Positions 17,263 to 28,973 are shown, counted from the stretch's first letter. The stretch is 64,000 nucleotides of DNA from Microbacterium arborescens (GCF_030369635.1 NZ_CP128474.1:2356001-2420000); one strand, 5' to 3'. Program-made: numbers and translations. The notes: generated from the letters alone by a model not told the origin.

Positions 17263-17742
17263 TCACTCCGCGCCCGAGACGACGATCGTCGGTTCGTGTC
17301 GCACCGGGAAGTTCACCGAGTTCGCGATGAAGCACCACGCGTTCGCCTGCGCGTGAGCCTCGAACGCGGCTTCGCGCATCGACGCTTCGGCGACGACGAC
17401 CCGGGGCCGCAGCACGACCTCCGCGAACGCCCCACCGCCACGCCCGTCTTCGCGCATCGTCCCCGTCGCGTCATCCGTATAAGCGACCACGACCACGCCG
17501 GCCGTCACGCAGGCGTGCAGATACGACAGCAGATGGCACTCGGAGAGCGCAGAGAGGAGGAGGTCCTCGGGATTCCACCGGGTCGGGTCGCCTCGGAACG
17601 GCTTGTCGCTCGACGCGGCGAGAGCCGGCTTGCCGTCGATGCTCAGCGTGACGGCCCGGTCGTAGTCTCGGTAACCGCTGGTTCCGGTGCCACGATTACC
17701 GGTCCACTCGGCCCGCACGGAGTATCGATGCTCGCCCAACAT
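17263..17742 (-). CDS. OsmC/Ohr-family protein
   Basis: Predicted thiol peroxidase-like protein of the OsmC superfamily, which detoxifies organic hydroperoxides. The 159 residues include RWNPEDLLLSALSECHLLSY, carrying the first conserved cysteine, and a second Cys in LHACVTAGV. The order and spacing resemble OsmC more than Ohr. The ATG at 17742 has a CAGACT -10-like box 6 nt upstream. Convergent with plsC (9 bp between stops) and divergent from the asparaginase gene. Confidence 0.85.
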   Translation of the reverse strand: MLGEHRYSVRAEWTGNRGTGTSGYRDYDRAVTLSIDGKPALAASSDKPFRGDPTRWNPEDLLLSALSECHLLSYLHACVTAGVVVVAYTDDATGTMREDGRGGGAFAEVVLRPRVVVAEASMREAAFEAHAQANAWCFIANSVNFPVRHEPTIVVSGAE

Positions 17743-17782
17743 GCGGACAGTCTGACACGGCGCATGGCGGGGCCCGCGACGG

Positions 17783-17788
17783 TAGGCT
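17783..17788 (+). promoter_or_regulatory. -10 box of the asparaginase gene, leaderless
   Basis: TAGGCT ends 6 nt before the GTG start at 17795. Confidence 0.6.
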
Positions 17789-17794
17789 GTCGGG

Positions 17795-18784
17795 GTGCCG
17801 CAGACCTTCGCCGTTCCCGCCGCCGTCGAACTCGCGGTCGTCGAGCGCAGCGGTTTCATCGAGTCGCGCCACGCCGGCGCAGCGGTCGTCCTCGGTGCGG
17901 ACGGCACCCCGATCCGAACCCTCGGCGACGTCGACGCCCCGATCCTCCCCCGCTCGACCCTGAAGCCCTTGCAAGCGCTCGCCAGCATGACCGCGGGAGC
18001 CACCCTCGAAGGCGAACGACTCGGCCTCGCGACAGCCAGCCATTCCGGAACCGACCGGCACGTCTCCGTGGTGCGCGACATCCTGAACGAAGCCGGTCTG
18101 GGTGAGGACGACCTCGGATGCCCTCCCGCCTGGCCGGGCGACACCGCGACGCGCGATGAGATCGTGCGCGAGCTCGGTGCCCCCACCCGCATCCGGATGA
18201 ACTGCTCCGGCAAGCACGCCGCGATGCTCGCCGCATGCGTCGCGAGCGGTTGGGACACCAGGACGTACCTCGACCCCGACCACCCCCTCCAGGTGCACAC
18301 CCGCGAGGTGATCGAGCGGCTGACCGGCACCAAGGCGTCGGCGATGGCGATCGATGGATGCGGCGCCCCGGTGTACGCGATGAGCCTCATCGCGCTCGGG
18401 CGCGCGATCCAACGCATCGGCACCGCGAGCGAACGATCGCCGTTCGCCCTGCACCGCATGGCCGGCGCTCTCGTGCGGGCGGTTCGTGAGAACCCGTGGA
18501 CCATCGACGGTCCCGGTCGGCCCGACACCGTCGCGATCGAACGACTCGGCGTCTTCGCGAAGACCGGGGCGGAGGGCGTGCTCGTGATGGTCGCTCCCGA
18601 CGGCACGACGGCTGCGCTGAAGGTGCTCGACGGCAACGGCCGCGCGGCGTCGGCGATCGCCCTCACTCTGCTCGTGCGGGCCGGGGCGCTCGAAGCCGCT
18701 CCCGTGGCCCGTGTGATCTCTCATCTCCCGCTGACCGTGCTCGGCGGCGGACAGAACGTCGGCATCATCCGGCCGACGGTGTAG
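17795..18784 (+). CDS. L-asparaginase, thermolabile (rhizobial-type) family
   Basis: Hydrolyses asparagine to aspartate and ammonia. The 329-residue protein belongs to the Asparaginase_II family (PF06089 type), unrelated to the EcAII fold. It has RSTLKPLQALA, ATASHSGTDRH and MNCSGKHAAMLA, the hallmarks of this family, with the conserved Ser and Lys residues. The start is GTG just after a leaderless -10 box. Alanine dehydrogenase follows 34 bp downstream on the same strand, so the pair may serve amino acid nitrogen release. Cotranscription is an inference. Confidence 0.9.
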   Translation: MPQTFAVPAAVELAVVERSGFIESRHAGAAVVLGADGTPIRTLGDVDAPILPRSTLKPLQALASMTAGATLEGERLGLATASHSGTDRHVSVVRDILNEAGLGEDDLGCPPAWPGDTATRDEIVRELGAPTRIRMNCSGKHAAMLAACVASGWDTRTYLDPDHPLQVHTREVIERLTGTKASAMAIDGCGAPVYAMSLIALGRAIQRIGTASERSPFALHRMAGALVRAVRENPWTIDGPGRPDTVAIERLGVFAKTGAEGVLVMVAPDGTTAALKVLDGNGRAASAIALTLLVRAGALEAAPVARVISHLPLTVLGGGQNVGIIRPTV

Positions 18785-18818
18785 CGGCTCCTCACGAGGG
18801 AGCGCAGAAAGGACTGCC

Positions 18819-19934
18819 ATGCGCATCAGCGTTCCGAGTGAGGTCAAGAACAACGAGTATCGCGTCGCACTCACCCCGGCGGGTGTCCACGACCTCGTCG
18901 TCAACGGTCACGACGTGTTCGTCCAGCGTGGCGCCGGCGAGGGTTCGTCGCTGCCCGACGCGGAGTACGCAGACGCGGGTGCGGTGCTGCTCGACGACGC
19001 CGACGAGGTCTGGGCCCGTGCTGAGCTGCTGCTCAAGGTCAAAGAGCCGATCGCGAGCGAGTACCACCGCTTCCGCGATGATCTGGTGCTGTTCACCTAC
19101 CTTCACCTCGCGGCCGACCGACCGCTCACCGACCGCCTGATCGAGAGCGGCATGACGGCGATCGCCTACGAGACCGTGCAGCTCCCCGGCGGGAGCCTGC
19201 CGCTTCTCGCGCCGATGAGCGAGGTCGCCGGCCGCCTGGCCCCGATGGTGGGAGCCTCCACGTTGCTGCGCTCCGCCGGGGGTCTCGGTCTGCTGATGTC
19301 CGGGGTGCCCGGAACCCGACCCGCCACGGTCACCGTCATCGGCGGTGGGGTGGCGGGGGCGAACGCCGCGTACATCGCCGCAGGGCTCGGCTCGGATGTC
19401 ACGATCTTCGACACCAACATCCAGCGTCTTCGTTTCCTCGACGATCACTTCCAGGGTCGTGTCAAGACCGCCGCCTCCAACCCGCTCGATCTCGAACGGT
19501 CGGTCGTGGCTTCCGATCTCGTGATCGGCTCGGTACTGATCCCCGGTGCGAAGGCGCCCAAGCTCGTGCGCAACGAGACCGTCGCACGCATGCGGCCGGG
19601 CTCGGTGCTGGTCGACATCGCCGTCGACCAGGGCGGCTGCTTCGAGGACACCCGGCCGACGACGCACGCAGACCCCACCTTCCGCGTGCACGACACGGTG
19701 TTCTACTGCGTGGCCAACATGCCCGGCGCCGTGCCCAACACCTCGACCTCGGCGCTGACGAACGCCACGCTCCCCTACGTTCGGCAGATCGCCCGCCACG
19801 GCTGGCGGCAGGCGCTGCGAGCCGACGGCGCGCTCGCGGCCGGACTCAACACCACCGCTGGACGGGTCGTCAACGCCGGCGTGGCAGCGGCTCACGGCAT
19901 CACGGCGGACTCGTCGGCCGACGCGCTGAGCTGA
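18819..19934 (+). CDS. ald: Alanine dehydrogenase
   Basis: NAD-dependent, reversible deamination of L-alanine to pyruvate. The 371 residues match the family length. The N-terminal catalytic domain starts [20 protein letters not shown] and includes the LLKVKEP lysine and FTYLHLA histidine stretches. The Rossmann motif is [19 protein letters not shown] near residue 170, and [12 protein letters not shown] and [14 protein letters not shown] close the domain. A gaaagga ribosome site precedes the ATG. The last 43 bp overlap the convergent FtsK-like gene, leaving no room for an intergenic terminator. Confidence 0.96.
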   Translation: MRISVPSEVKNNEYRVALTPAGVHDLVVNGHDVFVQRGAGEGSSLPDAEYADAGAVLLDDADEVWARAELLLKVKEPIASEYHRFRDDLVLFTYLHLAADRPLTDRLIESGMTAIAYETVQLPGGSLPLLAPMSEVAGRLAPMVGASTLLRSAGGLGLLMSGVPGTRPATVTVIGGGVAGANAAYIAAGLGSDVTIFDTNIQRLRFLDDHFQGRVKTAASNPLDLERSVVASDLVIGSVLIPGAKAPKLVRNETVARMRPGSVLVDIAVDQGGCFEDTRPTTHADPTFRVHDTVFYCVANMPGAVPNTSTSALTNATLPYVRQIARHGWRQALRADGALAAGLNTTAGRVVNAGVAAAHGITADSSADALS

Positions 19935-22648
19935 GCGGCAGCACTGAGCGGCAGCACGACCCGTCGGACGCGATCGGTCCGCGTATCGATCACCCACCCA
20001 CGTCGGCGACCGGGAGCAGCGTACGGCGGCAGCTCCCGGTTGCCGGTGACGAGGCGGAAGTCGCCTGCGCTCGCGGCGTCGACGACGAGCTGACAGCGTC
20101 CCTGCGCGCCGGCCGCGGCCGCGCGCCAACGGCCCATCCATGCCTCCGGAGTGCCCCACACCACTCTGCCTGGCCGCAGGGAGGTCGTCTGGTCGACGGT
20201 CGCGACCTCGAACCCCTGCCCGCGCCAGTGATCGAGCAGGGCATGCGTGGCGCCCGTCGAGGGTGCGACGAACGCCGTGGCGCAACGCGGCTCGAAAACA
20301 CCGGGTCCCCCAGCGTCATGGCGGAGCGGGCGGGATTCGCCGGGATCCGCGAACTGGACGAGAGCCCCGCTCCACCTCCCCCGCCCCGCGGGTGCCGAGG
20401 GGTCGTGGTGCGACGCGTCGCCGCCGAAGGCGCCGTGCTCCGAGCGCGACACCGCGGTGAGTACGGCACGATCGGGCAGGTGGTCGACGATCCTGCCGAC
20501 GGCCCCGGTGACGCGCTGTGCCGCGCACACGAACTGGATACCGCGAGAACGCGCATCACGTGCGACACGTTCCAGCATCGTGGCAGCGGCAGCGCTGTAA
20601 TCGTCGGGCAGTGAGCCGAGCAGGCGGTCGAGGTCGTCGACGACGATGACCCACCCTTCCGGAACATCGTCGAGAACGGCGATGACGTCCCACGCGCTCT
20701 CGAGGTCGGCCGGCACCCAGCACACCTGCCCGGGTGACACCTGCGCGGCGATGGTCCGCAGCAGCGTCGTCCGCCCCGAGCCCGCGCGGCCGAGGACGGC
20801 GGCCCCCGGCGCACGCCGATCGAGCACCACGGCGCGCCGGCGCTGCTCGGCGGGCTCGTCTGCCAGGCCGAGGACCACCGCATCCTCCTGCCTCAGCCCG
20901 GCGAGCTCGATACGGTCGGGCAGCGGCGGCAGCCAGGGGCGACGGGCGGGGTGCGCTCCGGCCGCCGCACGGGCGATGTCCTCGATCGCCGCCCGCGGGC
21001 ACCGACTCACGCGGACCAGGAGCGGTTGCGCGTCGGCCGGCCGCCTCACCAGAGCTGCCCCACGGTCATCGCGTCCGCCGGGCAACGCGGCGGCCTCGGC
21101 CGAGCCGAGCACCGCGCGGGATTCGGCGACATCCGACACGCGCAGCGCGATCCGCAGCGGCGCATTGGCGAGCACCGCTTCGCGGAACCCCGCCGCGCGC
21201 TGCGTCGCCAGCACGAGGTGCATCCCGAGCGCACGCCCCCGGGCGGCGATATCGGCGAACACGTCGTGCATCGCCGGATGGGCCGCCGTCAGCGCGGCGT
21301 ACTCGTCGACGACGACCACCAGCCGCGGCAGCGCGTCGTCCGTCTCGGCGATGTCGCGTGCCCCGAGCTCGGCGAGAACCCGCTCGCGATGCCGGACCTC
21401 GGCGCGGAGGCTCTCGATCGCGCGCACCGCGTTGCGTTCGTCGAGGTCGGTCACGACACCGGCCACATGCGGCAGACACGAGAGAGCGTCGAACGCACGG
21501 CCGCCCTTGAAGTCGATGAGGAGGAAGTTCACCTGTGCCGGTGGAAGGCGTCGCGCCAGCGCCGCGATCCAGGTCACGAGCAGCTCGCTCTTCCCACTGC
21601 CGGTGACCCCCACCACGACCGCATGCGGCCCGTCCTCGACGAGGTCGATCTCGACCGGCTCGCCACGGCCCGCGCCGAGGACGGCGGTGAGTCCCGCACC
21701 GCGCGGCGTCGGCAGCTCATCGAAGGTCAGACTCGCCATGTGATCCGCAGCCACCGCCGCAGCGCGCTCCCGAAGCAGCGCGACGGTCGCCGCCGCCTGC
21801 TCGCGCCCGATCGATTCGGGGCGGATGGTCGCGGACGAGCCACCGTACCCGAGCACTGCGTCGTCGACGCCGGTCACCCGCACGACGGCCCCGCACCGGG
21901 GCGGCGGAGCAGCGGAATCGGCGCACACGATCACGATGTCGGCGTCGGGAGGCGGAGCACCCGTCCCCCACCAGAGCCGCAATCCCCCGGGCGTCGAGGT
22001 GTGCGGGAGGTCACGGGCCCAGTCCTCCGGCGCGGCGACGACCGAGACCTCGCCGGGCGCGTGGACGAGGCAGATCTGCAGCACCAGAGCGCGCGCGATC
22101 GATGCCGCGGGAGCGACGGACCCGACGACGGCGACTCCAGCCTCGAGCGGCACGGTGACCGGGGCCTGCCGAACCGTCGCGGCGGCCCGTCGGAAGGCCG
22201 GCGGCGCGTCACCCTCGACACCCGTGTGCGACGGCGCATCACCCGATCCCACGACCAGCACCTCGCGCCCCGGCCTCGGCCGCCAGAGGTCATCCGGCGC
22301 GACCAGAAGGCCGGCGAGACCGGGCGTCGCACGCCACCGATCCGCTCGCTCGAGCGCATGCCGTTCGTCGAGCTCCGCGTGCGCCGCTCGGAGGTCCGCC
22401 TCGGCGCGAGCCGCGGACCGGCGCCTCTCTCGACGGGCCACCCGCGCCCCGTCGAGGAGCGTCGCGACCGCGACGAGGGGCCCCAACGCGGCGAACCAGA
22501 GCACGGTAGGCGACCCGGTGATCTGCCAGAGGATGACGGCACCCGCAGCCGGAACGACGAGCGCCCACACGGGGAACGGAGGCCGCTGCGGATCAGGCCG
22601 CAGTGAAGGGAACCGGATGGGGGCGTCGAGCGAGACCGTCGGATGCAC
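19892..22648 (-). CDS. Orphan FtsK/SpoIIIE (EccC-like) membrane ATPase
   Basis: A 918-residue protein with two N-terminal membrane helices (about residues 28-65), a variable linker and two FtsK/SpoIIIE-type ATPase domains. The first has an intact P-loop ([11 protein letters not shown], Lys353) and Walker B region ([11 protein letters not shown]). The second is degenerate, with Arg626 in place of the P-loop lysine ([11 protein letters not shown]). This layout resembles type VII secretion EccC/EssC, shortened by one ATPase domain and lacking an FHA domain. No WXG100 gene is nearby. It starts at GTG 67 bp downstream of the PP2C gene and probably shares its transcript. Substrate unknown. Confidence 0.8.
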   Translation of the reverse strand: MHPTVSLDAPIRFPSLRPDPQRPPFPVWALVVPAAGAVILWQITGSPTVLWFAALGPLVAVATLLDGARVARRERRRSAARAEADLRAAHAELDERHALERADRWRATPGLAGLLVAPDDLWRPRPGREVLVVGSGDAPSHTGVEGDAPPAFRRAAATVRQAPVTVPLEAGVAVVGSVAPAASIARALVLQICLVHAPGEVSVVAAPEDWARDLPHTSTPGGLRLWWGTGAPPPDADIVIVCADSAAPPPRCGAVVRVTGVDDAVLGYGGSSATIRPESIGREQAAATVALLRERAAAVAADHMASLTFDELPTPRGAGLTAVLGAGRGEPVEIDLVEDGPHAVVVGVTGSGKSELLVTWIAALARRLPPAQVNFLLIDFKGGRAFDALSCLPHVAGVVTDLDERNAVRAIESLRAEVRHRERVLAELGARDIAETDDALPRLVVVVDEYAALTAAHPAMHDVFADIAARGRALGMHLVLATQRAAGFREAVLANAPLRIALRVSDVAESRAVLGSAEAAALPGGRDDRGAALVRRPADAQPLLVRVSRCPRAAIEDIARAAAGAHPARRPWLPPLPDRIELAGLRQEDAVVLGLADEPAEQRRRAVVLDRRAPGAAVLGRAGSGRTTLLRTIAAQVSPGQVCWVPADLESAWDVIAVLDDVPEGWVIVVDDLDRLLGSLPDDYSAAAATMLERVARDARSRGIQFVCAAQRVTGAVGRIVDHLPDRAVLTAVSRSEHGAFGGDASHHDPSAPAGRGRWSGALVQFADPGESRPLRHDAGGPGVFEPRCATAFVAPSTGATHALLDHWRGQGFEVATVDQTTSLRPGRVVWGTPEAWMGRWRAAAAGAQGRCQLVVDAASAGDFRLVTGNRELPPYAAPGRRRGWVIDTRTDRVRRVVLPLSAAAQLSASADESAVMP

Positions 22649-22715
22649 GTATGCGAGTCAAGCGACACCCGCACCCTGCGCGCGGCTGATCACCACGAAT
22701 GCGGGAAGGCCGGAC

Positions 22716-23540
22716 TCAGCCCGCGCTCGGGGAGGAGCCGTCGGAGGAGTCGTCGGACGAATCGTCCGAGGCGCCCACGACGTGCGCGTCGAGCACGATG
22801 ATCGTCACGTTGTCGCGACCGCCGTTCTCGAGGGCGGCGGTCATCATGGCGGACACCGCCGCAGCGGGGTCGTCGTTCTCGAGCAGGAAATGCAGGATGC
22901 CGTAGTCGGTGAGCTCTTTCGTGAGCCCGTCGCTGCAGATGACGAAACGATCGCCGTCCACGACGTCGAGGCGCACATAGTCGGGCGTCACACCGTCGCT
23001 CGGCCCGACCGCACGGGTGATGACGTTGCCGTACGGGTGCTGCTCCGCCTCTTCGGGGCTGAGGCGTCCGGCCGCGACGAGTTCCTGAACCACCGAGTGG
23101 TCGGTCGTGACCTGGGCGATGGCCTGGTCGCGCAGCAGATAAACCCTGGAATCGCCGATGTTGAGCGTCGTCCACTGCGGTTCGCCGTCGACGATGTCGA
23201 GGTAGACGCCCGTGACGGTCGTGCCGGTTCCATCGTCGGTCGTCTCGGGGTGATCGGCGATGTCGCCGACCGCGCGTTCGAGCGCCTCTTCGATGTCTTC
23301 GGGGGTGACCACACCGCGGTCGGCGACGCCGCGCAGGCGTTCGACGGCGCTCGCACTGGCGATCTCACCGCCGATATGCCCACCCATGCCGTCGGCGACG
23401 ATGAACAGCGGATACTGCGCGAGAACGGCATCCTGGTTGCTGTCGCGACGACGTCCGGTGTCGGTCGCGGCGGCCCACCGGAGTTCGATCGCACCGGACG
23501 GGACGTCCACGATCCGGGATTGGGTCGTGGGGTCGGGCAC
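22716..23540 (-). CDS. PP2C-family protein serine/threonine phosphatase
   Basis: Metal-dependent phosphatase that removes phosphate from Ser/Thr residues, usually opposing Hanks-type kinases. The 274 residues carry DTGRRRDSNQDA, the metal-binding VADGMGGHIGGE, LNIGDSRVYL, ICSDGLT and GRDNVTIIV motifs in the usual order. The tail is acidic and Ser-rich (DDSSDDSSDGSS). A GTG at 23540 preceded by aagaagag is chosen; an upstream in-frame GTG at 23594 would add 18 residues with no conserved match. It pairs with the EccC-like ATPase. No kinase is in the window. Confidence 0.9.
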   Translation of the reverse strand: MPDPTTQSRIVDVPSGAIELRWAAATDTGRRRDSNQDAVLAQYPLFIVADGMGGHIGGEIASASAVERLRGVADRGVVTPEDIEEALERAVGDIADHPETTDDGTGTTVTGVYLDIVDGEPQWTTLNIGDSRVYLLRDQAIAQVTTDHSVVQELVAAGRLSPEEAEQHPYGNVITRAVGPSDGVTPDYVRLDVVDGDRFVICSDGLTKELTDYGILHFLLENDDPAAAVSAMMTAALENGGRDNVTIIVLDAHVVGASDDSSDDSSDGSSPSAG

Positions 23541-23612
23541 GCTGTCACTCTTCTTTCGTCGACGGATGGGCGTGTCACACTCTAGTGGACGCACCCGTGG
23601 AGCGGGATTTGG

Positions 23613-24596
23613 TCAGCCGGCGGCGGGATCCGACGGCAGCGGGAAGAGCGCGTCGATGGTGGCCAGCTCATCGACGCTGGGATGCCACGCCGAGGCCGCC
23701 GCAGCGTTCGAGCGTACCTGCTCGGCCGAGGTCGCCCCGGCGATCACGCTGCTCAGCGCCGGCTGCGCCAGAAGCCAGCCGAACGTCGCCTGCACCATCG
23801 TGATACCCCGTTCGTCGCACAACGACCGGTAGGCGTCGATCGCATCCCACGGTGCGTTCTCCCACAGGTGACGCCGCTCCCGCGCGACCCGTGAGTCGGC
23901 CGGGATGTGGTCGCGCGTGAACTTTCCGGTCAGCAGACCGTTGTGCAGCGGGAAGTACGGCAGAAAGCCGCGCCCGAAGTGCCGAACGGCCGGGAGCACT
24001 TCGCGCTCGGCGGCGCGGGCGAGCAGGCTGTAGTGGTTCTGGGCCGAGATGAAGGGCACATCTCCGCGGGCGCGCGCGACGGCCTCGGCCTCGGCGACCT
24101 GCCACCCCGCGAAATTGGAGTGCCCGATGTAGCGGACCTTGCCCTCGCGGACGAGCTCCGACAGCGCATCGAGCGTCTCTTCGATCGGCGTCTCGGGGTC
24201 GGGGGTGTGCAACTGATAGAGGTCGATCCAGTCCGTCTGGAGGCGTTCGAGCGACGCCTCCACCGCACGGCGGACGTACACGCGCGATCCCTTGGCGCCA
24301 GGCAGCCCCAGGTCGACGGCGCTGTGGCCGAACTTCGTCGCCACGACGACGCGGTCCCGACGCCCCCGCAGGGCCTCGCCCATCAGCGTCTCGGAGAGAC
24401 CGGGCTCGCCGCCGTAGATGTCGGCGGTGTCGAAGAAGGTGATGCCGGCGTCGAGGGCCGCGTCGAGCACCTCGACTGTTCCGTCCAACGTCTGCGTGGG
24501 CGTCCCGCGTCGACCGAAGTTGTTGCATCCCAGCCCGACGGCCGAGACGAGGAGGCCGGAGGATCCGAGTCGGCGGGTCTGCACTGCGTCGTCCAT
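23613..24596 (-). CDS. Aldo/keto reductase
   Basis: NADPH-dependent oxidoreductase with a TIM-barrel fold. The 327-residue protein has the tetrad-bearing stretches FFDTADIYG (Asp, Tyr), VVATKFG (Lys) and DLYQLHTPD (His), and the cofactor-binding VIAGATSAEQV near the C-terminus. This set resembles YajO/IolS-type reductases. The substrate cannot be told from sequence. It starts at ATG and has its own upstream region after the terminator at 24643-24676. Confidence 0.9.
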   Translation of the reverse strand: MDDAVQTRRLGSSGLLVSAVGLGCNNFGRRGTPTQTLDGTVEVLDAALDAGITFFDTADIYGGEPGLSETLMGEALRGRRDRVVVATKFGHSAVDLGLPGAKGSRVYVRRAVEASLERLQTDWIDLYQLHTPDPETPIEETLDALSELVREGKVRYIGHSNFAGWQVAEAEAVARARGDVPFISAQNHYSLLARAAEREVLPAVRHFGRGFLPYFPLHNGLLTGKFTRDHIPADSRVARERRHLWENAPWDAIDAYRSLCDERGITMVQATFGWLLAQPALSSVIAGATSAEQVRSNAAAASAWHPSVDELATIDALFPLPSDPAAG

Positions 24597-24642
24597 CCCT
24601 CCACGCTAGACCCCCCGTGCGCGATCTCGGCGCGCGAGACGA

Positions 24643-24676
24643 CGAGGAGCCCCCGTCTTTCGACGAGGGCTCCTCG
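24643..24676 (-). terminator. Hairpin after the DUF5684 gene
   Basis: CGAGGAGCCC pairs with GGGCTCCTCG, with further pairing of CGTC and GACG inside. It lies just beyond the stop of the minus-strand membrane-protein gene at 24682. Confidence 0.6.
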
Positions 24677-24681
24677 GGTGC

Positions 24682-25413
24682 TCACTGCCGCGGCGCGTCC
24701 GGAGCGGGGGGCTCGGTCGTCGGCGGCGTGACCGGCGGCTGCGCGGCCGGGGGCGGGTAGGCACCTGCCGGGGGCGCCGGCGGCGCTGCGGGAGGCGGGT
24801 AGGAACCGGCCGGCGGGGCGCTGGACGCAGCGGGAGGAGCGTAACCGGCTCCTGCGGCTCCGTAGGCGCCCGCAGCGGGCGCGGCTCCCCCGTCGGGCTG
24901 CACGGGGATGCCCTGCCAGACCGTCGTGTCGCGCAGGAACGAGGTACGCCACGGCGACGGCTGGATGTTCGGGTTCCAGGGCGAGCTCGAGAAGGCTGCG
25001 ATGCCCAGCCAGATCAGCGAGCCGAGGCCGGGGATGATGTAGAGCAGGACGAGCGGCCAGTCCTTGCCGAGCTTCTGCCCGACGCGGACGCTCGCGAGAG
25101 CCAGGGCGACGAGGGCGAGGTATCCGAAGATGAAGCCGATGGCCGGGATGTTGCTCAGCACGCCTGTCGCGATGATCGCGCCCAGCATGACCCAGGGCGA
25201 GAGGTCGCCGAGCTTCGCGAAGACCATCTCGCGGTAGAACGGCACCCAAGCGCGCCATTTGCCCTGCACGCCGGCCTTTTCGAAGATCTTCATGTAGAAG
25301 AACGAGCTGATGATGTAGCCCGCGAGCAGAAGGATCAGGAAGATGGGAAGGAGCAGCAGGACGAGCGCGAAGAGAGCCCCCGCCCCCGCACCGTCGTCGT
25401 AGTAACCCGGCAT
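24682..25413 (-). CDS. DUF5684-type membrane protein with Pro/Ala-rich tail
   Basis: A 243-residue protein. About residues 12-150 form a hydrophobic domain with four or five membrane helices and the motif EKAGVQGKWRAWVPFYREM, typical of DUF5684 (signal-peptidase-like small membrane domain). The last ~85 residues are low-complexity Pro/Ala/Gly with repeated PPAG-SYPPP-type units, probably cytoplasmic and disordered. Function is unknown. It starts at ATG, with a TAGCAT box on the same strand about 60 bp upstream, and is monocistronic between two hairpins. Confidence 0.75.
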   Translation of the reverse strand: MPGYYDDGAGAGALFALVLLLLPIFLILLLAGYIISSFFYMKIFEKAGVQGKWRAWVPFYREMVFAKLGDLSPWVMLGAIIATGVLSNIPAIGFIFGYLALVALALASVRVGQKLGKDWPLVLLYIIPGLGSLIWLGIAAFSSSPWNPNIQPSPWRTSFLRDTTVWQGIPVQPDGGAAPAAGAYGAAGAGYAPPAASSAPPAGSYPPPAAPPAPPAGAYPPPAAQPPVTPPTTEPPAPDAPRQ

Positions 25414-25486
25414 GAACGACCTCCTCAGTCGTGACCTGGACGACGCGCTCGCGTCATCGGTCGCCGCTCATGCTAGCGAAACACGC

Positions 25487-25512
25487 GCCCCCGCGTGGTC
25501 TTTGACGGGGGC
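25487..25512 (-). terminator. Hairpin after the yaaA gene
   Basis: GCCCCCG and CGGGGGC form a 7-bp inverted repeat with a 12-nt loop just beyond the yaaA stop. No strong T-run follows, so confidence is moderate. Confidence 0.4.
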
Positions 25513-25522
25513 ACGATGCCGA

Positions 25523-26275
25523 TCAGACGACGAGTTCGAGCTCGGCGGATCCTGCCGCCTCTCGCAGCGCCCATCCGTTCACGTCTGCCCAGGCGATGAG
25601 ATCGGCCGGTGACCCCACCACAGCGGAGGACAACGCGAGAGCGCGAGTGAACTCGCCCTTGGCGTGCTTGTTGAAATGGTTCAGGGCGCGCACAGTACCG
25701 TCGGCACCCGCCGAGACGACGCGAACGAAGGCCGACGGCACCTCCGCGGGCACGGGAGCGAGCGCGACGTAGGCGTCCGAGCGCAGATCGAGCACGAACG
25801 ACGCGTTCAGCTCGCCCAGGGCCGCGGAGCCGGCCGCAGCCCAGTGACGGCGGAGCGGCGGGATGCCGGGAAGCGCTGTTCCGGCCGCGAGACGATAGGC
25901 CGGAATCGGGTCGAGCGCGGCGACCGGCCCGAACGGCGGCGACTGAATGAGCACATGCTCGCCGAGCCAGGCGCGCGCCGCGGGGCCGAGGCTCGCCGAG
26001 TCCAGGGCGTCGAACAGCACGCCGGTGTAGCGGTCGACCGCAGGCATCGTCGGAGCGGTCTTCAGCCCGGCGTTCACGGCGATCTCGCCCAGCTGGCGGG
26101 CACCGAGCTTCAGCACCCGCGCCGCGGCATCCGGATCGCGCGACAGCTCGACCAGCGCGTCGACGGCTGCGCGCCGCTGGGGTGCGAGCTGCGGAAGCGC
26201 GAGCTCGTCCATGACGAGCGGCCCGCCTGTGCCGCCGGCACGCTTGGTCTCGGAGGGCGGTAGCAGCACCAGCAT
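25523..26275 (-). CDS. yaaA: YaaA-family (UPF0246) peroxide stress protein
   Basis: Member of the YaaA family; the Escherichia coli protein limits free iron and DNA damage under peroxide stress. The 250 residues begin MLVLLPPSETKR and contain the family signature NHFNKHAKGEF near residue 205. I chose the ATG at 26275 because it follows GGGAGACTCCGG at ribosome-site spacing and begins the conserved sequence; an upstream in-frame start adds 11 non-conserved residues. It lies downstream of atpC, separated by a strong hairpin. Confidence 0.88.
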   Translation of the reverse strand: MLVLLPPSETKRAGGTGGPLVMDELALPQLAPQRRAAVDALVELSRDPDAAARVLKLGARQLGEIAVNAGLKTAPTMPAVDRYTGVLFDALDSASLGPAARAWLGEHVLIQSPPFGPVAALDPIPAYRLAAGTALPGIPPLRRHWAAAGSAALGELNASFVLDLRSDAYVALAPVPAEVPSAFVRVVSAGADGTVRALNHFNKHAKGEFTRALALSSAVVGSPADLIAWADVNGWALREAAGSAELELVV

Positions 26276-26295
26276 CCGGAGTCTCCCTTCACACG

Positions 26296-26329
26296 CGAGA
26301 GACCGCACCCCGGAGGGTGCGGTCTCTCG
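26296..26329 (-). terminator. Strong terminator of the ATP synthase operon
   Basis: A perfect 15-bp stem (CGAGAGACCGCACCC / GGGTGCGGTCTCTCG) with a CGGA tetraloop lies 15 bp beyond the atpC stop and before yaaA. It is the most stable hairpin seen in the window. It lacks a T-run, as is common in high-GC actinobacteria. Confidence 0.8.
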
Positions 26330-26344
26330 TAGACGCGGTACAGG

Positions 26345-26602
26345 TCAGGCCAGAGCGGCGTTCCCGGCCACGATGGTGAGCTCGTCGCCCTCCATCGACA
26401 GGAAGCCGTCCTGCGCGTTGGCGACGATCTTCTCGCCGCCAGGCTGCGTGATGCGCACCTGGCCCTCGGCGAGGATCGCGAGCACCGGCTCGTGACCCGC
26501 CATGAAGCCGATCTCGCCCTCGACGGTCTTGGCCACGACGAGGGATGCCTCACCCGACCAGACCTCCGCCTCGGCGGAGACGAGCGTGACCGTCAGAGCC
26601 AT
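26345..26602 (-). CDS. atpC: F0F1 ATP synthase subunit epsilon
   Basis: Central-stalk subunit that couples and regulates ATP synthase. The protein is 85 residues, short for the family: it has the N-terminal beta-sandwich (VTLVSAEAEVWSGEAS, GEIGFMAGHEPVLAIL, DGFLSMEGDELTIVA) but almost none of the C-terminal helical hairpin. Short epsilon chains occur in several actinobacteria. The ATG at 26602 begins 1 nt after the atpD stop. Last gene of the operon. Confidence 0.93.
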   Translation of the reverse strand: MALTVTLVSAEAEVWSGEASLVVAKTVEGEIGFMAGHEPVLAILAEGQVRITQPGGEKIVANAQDGFLSMEGDELTIVAGNAALA

Positions 26603-26603
26603 G

Positions 26604-28070
<1,467 letters not shown>

Positions 28071-28973
28071 TTACTTGCCCGACGCCAGAGCGTCGGCGCC
28101 GCCGACGATCTCGGCGATCTGCTGAGTGATCTCGGCCTGGCGAGCGTTGTTGCGCAGGCGGGTGTAATCGGTGATGAGCTTGTCGGCGTTGTCGCTCGCC
28201 GACTTCATCGCCTTCTGCGTCGCGGCGTGCTTCGCGGCGGACGACTGGAGCAGCGCGTTGAACACGCGGCTCTGGACGTAGACCGGAAGCAGCGCATCGA
28301 GCACCGTCTCGGGATCGGGCTCGAACTCGTACAGCGGGTAGACCGGAGCCTGGTCCGCTGTCGCAGCGTCGGCCTCGACGACCTCGAGCGGCAGCAGACG
28401 CACTGCTTCAGGCGTCTGCGTCATCATGCTGACGAAGCGGTTGTACACGAGGTGGATCTCGTCGACTCCGCCGTCTTCGCCGCCCTGAGCGTAGGCGTCG
28501 AGGAGGGCCCCGGCGACCTGCTCAGCGGTGCTGAAGTGCGGTGTGTCGGTGTCGCCCGTCCACTCGCCCGCAGCCCGCATCCGACGGAACTGGAAGTACC
28601 CGACGGCCTTGCGGCCGATGAGGTAGTAGTCCACTTCCTTGCCCTGCGACCGCAGCAGCTCGGCCAGCTCGAGACCCTCGCGGAGGATCTGCGAGTTGAA
28701 CGCGCCGGCGAGGCCGCGGTCGGAGGCGAAGATGACGACCGCCGAGCGACGGATGGTCTCGCGCTCGGTCGTCAGCGGGTGCTCGACGTCGGAGTGGGTC
28801 GCCACCGCGGAGACGGCACGCGTCACGGCCCGCGCGAAGGGAGAGGATGCGCGGACGCGCCCCATCGCCTTCTGAATGCGCGAAGCCGCGATGAGCTCCA
28901 TCGCCTTCGTGATCTTCTTGGTCGTCTGAGCAGAACTGATCTTCTGCTTGTAGACCCGGAGTTGTGCGCCCAT
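28071..28973 (-). CDS. atpG: F0F1 ATP synthase subunit gamma
   Basis: Rotating central-stalk subunit. The 300 residues begin [20 protein letters not shown], a variant of the conserved N-terminal helix, and end with the typical C-terminal helix ([20 protein letters not shown]). The middle includes the [10 protein letters not shown] stretch of the Rossmann-like domain. It lies between atpA and atpD. Confidence 0.98.
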   Translation of the reverse strand: MGAQLRVYKQKISSAQTTKKITKAMELIAASRIQKAMGRVRASSPFARAVTRAVSAVATHSDVEHPLTTERETIRRSAVVIFASDRGLAGAFNSQILREGLELAELLRSQGKEVDYYLIGRKAVGYFQFRRMRAAGEWTGDTDTPHFSTAEQVAGALLDAYAQGGEDGGVDEIHLVYNRFVSMMTQTPEAVRLLPLEVVEADAATADQAPVYPLYEFEPDPETVLDALLPVYVQSRVFNALLQSSAAKHAATQKAMKSASDNADKLITDYTRLRNNARQAEITQQIAEIVGGADALASGK

